This document shows, in pieces, positions 7,176 to 11,853 of a stretch of DNA of 11,853 nucleotides. Numbering within the stretch: position 1 is the first letter of the stretch; the number at the start of each line of letters is the position of its first letter. This DNA comes from an uncultured Collinsella sp. (GTDB lineage: Bacteria > Actinomycetota > Coriobacteriia > Coriobacteriales > Coriobacteriaceae). Position numbers and translations under genes: made by a program. The notes beneath the pieces were generated by a model. The model searched no databases and had not been told where the DNA came from. It saw only the letters and a list, made by a program, of their open reading frames with translations. The stretch covers positions 1 through 11,853 of the forward strand of contig CAUDCB010000052.1 of the NCBI GenBank assembly GCA_958447915.1, in the 5' to 3' direction.

Positions 7176-7832
7176 ATGACCCTTCTCGAACTGTTCCAGC
7201 TGCTTAAAAAGCACCTTAAGCTGGTCATCGCTCTCCCGGTGGTCTGCGCGATCGCCATGGGCGTCGTGTCCTTCACCATGATGGACAACACCTACACCGC
7301 CACGACGAGCATGTACATTCTCGCCAAGACCGATGGTAGCCAGACGAGCTACTACAACGACCTGTCGGCGAGCCAGATGCTCTCCAACGATATCGCGACG
7401 TTGCTCGATAGCGACAGCGTCAAGAGCGGTGCTGCTAAGGAGCTGGGTCTTTCCAACTTGGATGATTACAAGGTGAGCGTTACGAGCGAGACCACGACTC
7501 GTGTCATTTCGCTGTCCGTGACCGGCGCCAGCCCCGACGGTGCCGCCGCTGTCGCCAATGCCATTGCCAACTCGGTGTCTACCGTGGCTCAGGACGTTGA
7601 TGCCGCCCAGGCCGTCAACGTGATCGATAAGGCAAAGATCCCCAGCCAGCCCAGCGGCCCCAACCGCAAGCTCTACATCGCGGTCGCCGCTCTGGCCGGC
7701 CTGTTCGTCGCCGTTGCAATCGTCGTGCTGCTCGACATGCTCAATACCCGCGTCCGCTCCGTTGACGATGCCGTCGAGCTGCTCGGTGTGCCCGTTATCG
7801 GTCGTTTCCCCGTTGTGAAGGGCGGTAAGTAA
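7176..7832 (+). CDS. Wzz/chain-length-type membrane adaptor of a tyrosine kinase (CpsC/YveK family)
   Basis: A 218-residue inner-membrane protein of the polysaccharide co-polymerase type. In Gram-positive bacteria such proteins anchor and activate a separate cytoplasmic tyrosine kinase and influence surface polysaccharide chain length. It begins with TLLELFQLLKKHLKLVIAL, the usual short N-terminal segment, then a membrane span (about 17-34). A mostly external domain (35-163) follows, with the conserved Tyr-Thr-Ala-Thr strand near 40-43. The proline motif PSQPSGPN (156-163) comes just before the second span (about 165-187). The short cytoplasmic tail ends near VPVIGRFPVVKGG, as in the family. 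The ribosome site is AAAGG (7163-7167). The kinase gene starts three bases past its stop codon, so the two are translationally linked. A promoter is expected in 7081-7128 but no clean hexamer pair is seen. Confidence 0.88.
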   Translation: MTLLELFQLLKKHLKLVIALPVVCAIAMGVVSFTMMDNTYTATTSMYILAKTDGSQTSYYNDLSASQMLSNDIATLLDSDSVKSGAAKELGLSNLDDYKVSVTSETTTRVISLSVTGASPDGAAAVANAIANSVSTVAQDVDAAQAVNVIDKAKIPSQPSGPNRKLYIAVAALAGLFVAVAIVVLLDMLNTRVRSVDDAVELLGVPVIGRFPVVKGGK

Positions 7833-7835
7833 TTC

Positions 7836-8591
7836 ATGGCCCGTAAAAAGAAAACCAGCGATACCCTCGCCTTTAGCAACGCAGCTAAGACGCTGCTGGC
7901 AAACATTCGCTTTGCGAGTGTCGATACGCCGATCAAGTCCATTACCGTGACGTCCTCCATCCCTAACGAGGGCAAGTCCACCATTGCGGTCAACCTGGCT
8001 CAGGCCATTGCGACCAGCGGCAAGAGCGTCCTTCTCGTCGAGTGCGACATGCGTCACCGTACGCTTGCCAACCTGCTGGGCCTCCGTCATTCCGGTGGCC
8101 TGTACGCCGTCCTTTCCGACCAGATGTCGATTGACGAGGCTGTCGTCGAAACCGGTCAGCCCAACTTCTTCTTCCTCGATGCTGAGCCGCGCATTCCCAA
8201 CCCGGCTGACATTATCGCCTCGCGCCGCTTTGCCAAGCTGGTTGCCGCGCTGGAGGAGAAGTACCAGTACGTCATTTTCGATACGCCGCCCGTGGGCACC
8301 TTTGTCGATGCCGCCGAGGTCGCCGCGATTACCGACGGCACCATCTACGTTATCCGTGAGGACTTCGCCAAGCGCAATGAGATCCTTGCCGCCTTCGACC
8401 AGCTCAACAAGGCCGAGGTTAACGTAATTGGCACGGTCATGAACTGCTGCGAGACCTCGAGCCATGACTACTATTACTCTTACTATGGCGAGGACAAGGG
8501 CCAGAACAACGCCGTTGCCGGAGTTAACCCTGCTGTTGGCGGTGCCGCTGCAACGGGGACCCCTGCGAAGGCGAAGCGTTTTAAGAAATAG
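7836..8591 (+). CDS. Bacterial tyrosine kinase (BY-kinase, CpsD/YwqD family)
   Basis: A 251-residue P-loop kinase that autophosphorylates a tyrosine cluster when docked on the membrane adaptor encoded upstream. Walker A is SIPNEGKST (41-49, Lys47). Walker A' is LLVECDMR (66-73), where the first acidic residue of the usual D-x-D is Glu69 and the second is Asp71. Walker B is VIFDTPP (146-152, Asp149). The segment LDAEPRIPNPADIIAS (114-129) matches the family's NPxELL region. The tyrosine cluster is DYYYSYYG (211-218). An Ala/Gly-rich tail of about 34 residues with a basic end follows the cluster, whereas the cluster is usually close to the C-terminus. The phosphatase gene follows 24 bases downstream. 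Substrates are unknown; sugar-nucleotide enzymes or envelope regulators are typical in this family. Confidence 0.92.
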   Translation: MARKKKTSDTLAFSNAAKTLLANIRFASVDTPIKSITVTSSIPNEGKSTIAVNLAQAIATSGKSVLLVECDMRHRTLANLLGLRHSGGLYAVLSDQMSIDEAVVETGQPNFFFLDAEPRIPNPADIIASRRFAKLVAALEEKYQYVIFDTPPVGTFVDAAEVAAITDGTIYVIREDFAKRNEILAAFDQLNKAEVNVIGTVMNCCETSSHDYYYSYYGEDKGQNNAVAGVNPAVGGAAATGTPAKAKRFKK

Positions 8592-8615
8592 CAACGACGC
8601 AGATAAGAGGGCGAT

Positions 8616-9263
8616 ATGAGAGACATCCACTGCCATATCCTGCCCGGTGTTGACGACGGCGCGGCGGACCTCGAGCAAAGCTTGGCGATGCTCGAGGCGG
8701 CCCGCGCCGTCGGCGTTACGCACATAGTGTGTACGCCACACTGCCGGGACCCGTATTTTGACTTCGAAAAAATGTGGGAGGCCTATCGACTGCTTTGCGC
8801 GCATGCGGGCGATATGCATTTGCAGATGGGCTTTGAGGTCAATCATGCCAAGCTCATGGATTTGGGCATCGAATGGGCCGATCGCCTGCATTTCGATGGC
8901 TCAAACGAGTTTTTGCTCGAGCTCTCGACGCGTGCTGATTCGTATGACTTTGAGGAATACGAGAACACGATCTACGACTTGCAGTGTCGCGGTTACCAGG
9001 TTATTATTGCCCATCCCGAGCGCTATCGTGCGATTCAAAAGGATGTGAGCGTGGCTGAACGCCTGGTCGACCTGGGCTGCAAATTGCAGGCTTCGGCGGA
9101 CTTTATCGCAGGTGGACGATTCGGTCACGAAAAGAAGCCGGCGCAGCGCCTGTTTAAGCAGGGCCTGTACAGCTATATCGCGAGCGATGCCCACAACGTG
9201 GGCCACTACGATTGCCTGGCAAAAGCACGCGCGAAGTTTAGCGTGGGAGCCCATTTCCGCTAA
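8616..9263 (+). CDS. PHP-type protein-tyrosine phosphatase (CpsB/YwqE family), C-terminally short
   Basis: A 215-residue metal-dependent phosphatase expected to dephosphorylate the tyrosine kinase encoded upstream. The PHP metal ligands are all visible: His5 and His7 in DIHCH, the Asp pair 13-14 in GVDDGA, His42 in CTPHC, Glu74 in GFEV, His133 in IAHPERY, and Asp191/His193 in SDAHN. The protein ends at GAHFR, about 25-40 residues earlier than typical members (around 240-255 residues), so the last helices after the SDAHN motif are missing. None of the three frames just downstream looks like the lost end. The catalytic site is intact, so it may still be active. The ribosome site is AGAGGG (8606-8611). 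It completes an adaptor-kinase-phosphatase operon; no glycosyltransferase or flippase genes follow within the window. Confidence 0.88.
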   Translation: MRDIHCHILPGVDDGAADLEQSLAMLEAARAVGVTHIVCTPHCRDPYFDFEKMWEAYRLLCAHAGDMHLQMGFEVNHAKLMDLGIEWADRLHFDGSNEFLLELSTRADSYDFEEYENTIYDLQCRGYQVIIAHPERYRAIQKDVSVAERLVDLGCKLQASADFIAGGRFGHEKKPAQRLFKQGLYSYIASDAHNVGHYDCLAKARAKFSVGAHFR

Positions 9264-9266
9264 AAT
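9238..9266 (+). promoter_or_regulatory. Possible promoter of the GNAT acetyltransferase gene
   Basis: TTAGCG (9238-9243) and TAAAAT (9261-9266) are 17 bases apart; the second matches the -10 consensus at five of six bases. They overlap the last codons and stop of the phosphatase gene. The acetyltransferase could therefore be transcribed on its own as well as by read-through across the 39-base gap. Confidence 0.35.
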
Positions 9267-9302
9267 TCTTCCCCAACGTTCGCATCGAATGAAGGGGCTA
9301 CT

Positions 9303-9803
9303 ATGGATATCCAACTTAAGACGGGTTGCTTTGAGGACGCGGCGCTGGTGCGCCGCGCCGTTTTTATGGACGAACAGGGCTACGAAAACGAGTTTGACGC
9401 TATCGACGAGGCTCCGAGTTGCATCCATGTGACGCTCTACGTTGACGGCGAGCTCGCTGGCTGTTCGCGCGTGTTTCCCGAGGAGCTCGAGCGTGTGGCC
9501 GACGCGGAGGCCCCGGTGTCGCCGGCGTGCGATATGGACGAAGGCGTCGCGGCGGGGGAGACATATATTATGGGGCGCGTTGCGGTGCTATCCTCAATGC
9601 GTCGCCGCGGTCTGGCGAGCAAGATTGTCGAGGCCAGCGATACTGCCGCACGCGATGCCGGCGCCAAGCTCATAAAGCTGCATGCGCAGGAGTATGTGCT
9701 GCCACTCTATGCCAAGGCGGGCTACACGCAGATCGCGCCGGTGGACTATGAGGACGAAGGTCAGCCCCACGCTTGGATGGCCAAACTGCTGGGCGACAGA
9801 TAG
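9303..9803 (+). CDS. GNAT-family N-acetyltransferase, ElaA-like
   Basis: A 166-residue cytoplasmic acyltransferase that should transfer an acetyl group from acetyl-CoA to an unknown amine. The acetyl-CoA site, motif A, is MGRVAVLSSMRRRGLASKIVE (about 90-110), with the R-R-x-G-L/A loop for pyrophosphate binding. Motif B is LHAQEYVLPLYAKAGY (126-141), followed by VDYEDEGQPHAWMAK (147-161). That ending, an acidic residue then G-x-PH-x-x-M, is the hallmark of ElaA-like proteins. Between strands 4 and 5 an acidic insertion (about 60-86) lengthens the protein. Ribosome site AAGGGG (9292-9297) lies five bases before the ATG. The gene is probably unrelated in function to the tyrosine-kinase genes. 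A repeat-like sequence begins exactly at its stop codon. Confidence 0.87.
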   Translation: MDIQLKTGCFEDAALVRRAVFMDEQGYENEFDAIDEAPSCIHVTLYVDGELAGCSRVFPEELERVADAEAPVSPACDMDEGVAAGETYIMGRVAVLSSMRRRGLASKIVEASDTAARDAGAKLIKLHAQEYVLPLYAKAGYTQIAPVDYEDEGQPHAWMAKLLGDR

Positions 9804-9841
9804 GGACGTTCCTTTTCTGCCGGCAGCTGGGGACACTCCTT
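9803..9841. repeat. REP-like element: two GGGAC-TCCTT units around a palindrome
   Basis: GGGACGTTCCTT (9803-9814) and GGGACACTCCTT (9830-9841) match at 10 of 12 bases and flank the exact palindrome CTGCCGGCAG (9817-9826). The first unit overlaps the last base of the acetyltransferase stop codon. From memory, GGGAC-GTTCC units like these recur between genes in several bacterial lineages, often together with REP-associated tyrosine transposases. No transposase gene is present here, so it would be a non-autonomous copy. The repeat structure is seen; the mobile origin is inference. Confidence 0.4.
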
Positions 9842-9865
9842 GGCAATCGACGCATGGGTGCTCCA

Positions 9866-9917
9866 ACATACAGTTTTTCGATTCCGTATGTATATATGCG
9901 CGCTAATAGGATATAAA
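9866..9917 (+). promoter_or_regulatory. A/T-rich promoter region of htpG with an inverted repeat
   Basis: An A/T-rich island (about 9861-9925) stands out in otherwise G/C-rich DNA. It holds a -10-like TATAAA (9912-9917; TAAAAT at 9914-9919 is an alternative register) and an inverted repeat ACATAC (9866-9871) / GTATGT (9886-9891) that would overlap the -35 position. No good -35 hexamer is seen. Neither a CIRCE-type (HrcA) nor a HAIR-type (HspR) heat-shock operator is visible in the spacer. Confidence 0.4.
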
Positions 9918-9948
9918 ATCTAAGTCTGAACATAGCAGGTCTGCGATG

Positions 9949-9973
9949 CGGCTCGGGCAACCGGGCCGTTTTT
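9949..9973 (+). terminator. Terminator-like hairpin in the htpG leader
   Basis: CGGCTCGG (9949-9956) and CCGGGCCG (9961-9968) form an eight-pair stem with one G-U pair, capped by a GCAA tetraloop and followed by TTTTT (9969-9973). It looks like an intrinsic terminator, but only 30 bases without a promoter separate it from the htpG start. It either ends transcription from the acetyltransferase side, with the htpG promoter hidden, or acts as an attenuator within the htpG transcript. Confidence 0.6.
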
Positions 9974-10003
9974 GCGGGCAGGGGTAGCGCGAAAGGACTG
10001 CAC

Positions 10004-11853
10004 ATGCGTCAATTTAAGACCGAGAGCAAAAAACTGCTCGACCTCATGATCAACTCCATTTACACCAATAAGGAAATCTTCCTGCGTGAGCTTATCTCCA
10101 ACGCGAGCGACGCCGTCGACAAGCTCAACTTTAAGAGCCTGCAGGATCCGAGTGTCAAATTCGACCAGGGCGACCTGGCCATTCGTGTCTCCTTTGATAA
10201 GGATGCCCGTACCATCACGATTTCGGATAACGGTATCGGCATGACCGCCGAGGAGCTCGAGCGCAACCTGGGTACCATCGCCCATTCCGGCTCCGAGGAG
10301 TTTAAGACCGAGAACGCCGAGCAGCAGGGTTCGGATGTCGACATCATCGGTCAGTTTGGCGTGGGTTTCTACTCCGCCTTTATGGTCGCCAGCCACGTGA
10401 AGGTCGTCAGCCGCGCTTATGGCGAGGATACCGCCCACGTTTGGGAGTCCGACGGTCTTGAGGGCTACACCATCGAGGATGGCGAGCGTGCTGAGCACGG
10501 TACCGATGTCATTCTGACGCTGCGCGAGAACGAGAAACTCGACGCCGACGGCGAGGCCGAGACCTACGATCGCTTCCTGACCGAGTGGGGCCTCAAGAGC
10601 CTGATTCAGCAGTACAGCAACTATGTGCGCTACCCAATTCAGATGATGGTGAGCAAGAGCCGCCAGAAGCCCAAGCCCGAGGACGCTGGTGACGACTACA
10701 AGCCCGAGTACGAGGACTATCAGGAGCTCGAGACCATTAACTCCATGACGCCGATCTGGAAAAAGCGCAGCTCCGACGTTGAGCAGAAGGATTACGACGA
10801 GTTCTACAAGTCCACGTTCCACGACTTTGACGATCCCGCGCGCACTATCAGCTTCCATGCCGAGGGTACGCTCGAGTACGATGCCCTGCTGTTTGTGCCG
10901 GGCCGCGCCCCGTTCGATCTGTACAGCAAGGACTACGAGAAGGGCCTGGCGCTCTACAGCTCCAACGTGCTGATTATGGAGAAGTGCGACGACCTGCTGC
11001 CCGACTACTACAACTTTGTGCGCGGTGTCGTGGACTCTGCCGACGTGACGCTCAATATTTCGCGTGAGACGCTGCAGCAGAACCGTCAGCTCAAGGCCAT
11101 TGCCAAGCGCGTGGAGAAGAAGGTCACCGCCGATCTCGAGGACATGCGCGACAACGACCGCGAGGCATACGAAAAGTTCTTTGAGAACTTTGGTCGCGGC
11201 CTTAAGTACGGCATCTACTCGAGCTACGGCATGAAGGCCGACGAGCTCGCCGACCTGCTGCTGTTCTGGTCTGCCAAGGAGCAGAAGATGATCACCTTGG
11301 CCGAGTATGCCAAGGGTATGCCCGAGGGCCAGAAGGCAATCTACTATGCCGCCGGCGATTCGCGCGAGCGTCTGGCCAAGATGCCCGTCGTGAAGAGCGT
11401 GCTCGACCGCGGCTACGATGTACTGCTGCTGACGCAGGACGTGGACGAGTTCACCTTCCAGGCCATGCGTGAGTACGTTGCCGCCGATATGCCCAAGGTC
11501 TACGAGGATGACGCTGCTCGCGAGGCTGCCGAGAAGGCGGTTGCCGACGGTGCCGAGCCTGAGGTCGAGGATCGTCACCTTGAGCTTAAGAACGTCGCGA
11601 CCGGCGATCTTGACTTGGCGACCGATGACGAGAAGAAGGAGGCCGAGGACGCCACCAAGGAGAACGAGGACCTCTTTAACGCCATGAAGGAGGCGCTCGG
11701 CGACAAGGTCGAGAAGGTTGCCGTCTCTGCGCGTCTGACTGACGCTCCCGCCTGCATCACCACCGAGGGCCCGCTTTCGCTCGAGATGGAGAAAGTGCTT
11801 CAGAAGGGCCCCGAGGGCGCGCCGGACGGCATGCCTAAGATCCAGCGCGTGCT
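10004..11853 (+). CDS. htpG: Molecular chaperone HtpG (Hsp90 family), 3' end beyond the window
   Basis: An ATP-dependent cytosolic chaperone that helps remodel client proteins together with the DnaK system. About 616 codons are present and the reading frame is still open at the edge; roughly 20-40 codons appear to be missing. The GHKL ATPase domain shows FLRELISNASDA (26-37, with catalytic Glu29 and Asn33), DNGIGM (75-80, adenine-binding Asp75), IAHSGS (92-97) and GQFGVGFYS (116-124). The middle domain includes the SRETLQQNRQLKAI segment with the conserved arginine and glutamine near the catalytic loop. The C-terminal dimerisation domain includes SARLTDAPACITT and LEMEKVL. The ATG at 10004 has ribosome site AAAGGA (9992-9997). 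The absence of a visible CIRCE or HAIR box leaves its heat regulation open. Confidence 0.96.
   Translation, partial: MRQFKTESKKLLDLMINSIYTNKEIFLRELISNASDAVDKLNFKSLQDPSVKFDQGDLAIRVSFDKDARTITISDNGIGMTAEELERNLGTIAHSGSEEFKTENAEQQGSDVDIIGQFGVGFYSAFMVASHVKVVSRAYGEDTAHVWESDGLEGYTIEDGERAEHGTDVILTLRENEKLDADGEAETYDRFLTEWGLKSLIQQYSNYVRYPIQMMVSKSRQKPKPEDAGDDYKPEYEDYQELETINSMTPIWKKRSSDVEQKDYDEFYKSTFHDFDDPARTISFHAEGTLEYDALLFVPGRAPFDLYSKDYEKGLALYSSNVLIMEKCDDLLPDYYNFVRGVVDSADVTLNISRETLQQNRQLKAIAKRVEKKVTADLEDMRDNDREAYEKFFENFGRGLKYGIYSSYGMKADELADLLLFWSAKEQKMITLAEYAKGMPEGQKAIYYAAGDSRERLAKMPVVKSVLDRGYDVLLLTQDVDEFTFQAMREYVAADMPKVYEDDAAREAAEKAVADGAEPEVEDRHLELKNVATGDLDLATDDEKKEAEDATKENEDLFNAMKEALGDKVEKVAVSARLTDAPACITTEGPLSLEMEKVLQKGPEGAPDGMPKIQRV

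Noticed and set aside
7152..8891. Long minus-strand open frame of 579 codons opposite the tyrosine-kinase genes
   Set aside because: It mirrors the adaptor and kinase genes, which have clear family motifs and ribosome sites. The antisense protein is rich in His, Val, Gly and Arg as expected from complementary codon bias and shows no recognisable domain.
9920..11578. Minus-strand open frame of 552 codons opposite htpG
   Set aside because: Its Leu/Val/Gly/His-rich sequence is a reverse reading of the highly conserved HtpG coding frame and has no domain of its own.

Overview
The window is about 60% GC with dense, mostly co-directional genes. Its gene content and protein style (VanRS-like and PhoBR-like two-component systems, a PHP-type CpsB phosphatase, HtpG with Gram-positive-like neighbours) fit a Gram-positive member of the Coriobacteriia, most like Collinsella. 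That assignment is recall of family character, not a search result.

Layout. Positions 1-300 hold a promoter, a tRNA-Ser(GCU) gene with encoded CCA, its intrinsic terminator, an 18-bp inverted copy of the tRNA 3' half, and the terminator of the convergent gene. On the minus strand (301-1641) lies a secreted D-alanyl-D-alanine carboxypeptidase of the PBP5/DacA class. A 197-bp divergent spacer follows. The rest is on the plus strand: an OmpR-type regulator and VanS-like kinase (1839-3799); a phosphate-transporter ATPase, pstB (3903-4778); a second, PhoB/PhoR-like pair (4843-6999); a bacterial tyrosine-kinase module of chain-length/adaptor protein, BY-kinase and PHP phosphatase (7176-9263); an ElaA-like GNAT acetyltransferase (9303-9803); and htpG (from 10004), which runs off the right edge just short of its expected end.

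How the genes work together. The window is rich in envelope signalling: two complete two-component systems, an orphan PstB that would energise phosphate uptake and may inform the PhoBR-like pair, and a tyrosine phosphorylation/dephosphorylation triad that normally controls export of surface polysaccharide. No polysaccharide synthesis genes and no pstSCA or phoU are present here. DacA, which trims peptidoglycan stem peptides, sits divergent to the VanRS-like pair and may be its target.

No wholly new system can be demonstrated. The items most worth a second look are the inverted tRNA fragment, the isolated pstB between two two-component systems, the palindrome-rich spacer before the tyrosine-kinase module, the shortened phosphatase, a REP-like repeat starting on the stop codon of the acetyltransferase, and a terminator-like hairpin inside the htpG leader. 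All gene-free stretches are shorter than 300 bases and are described in the entries.
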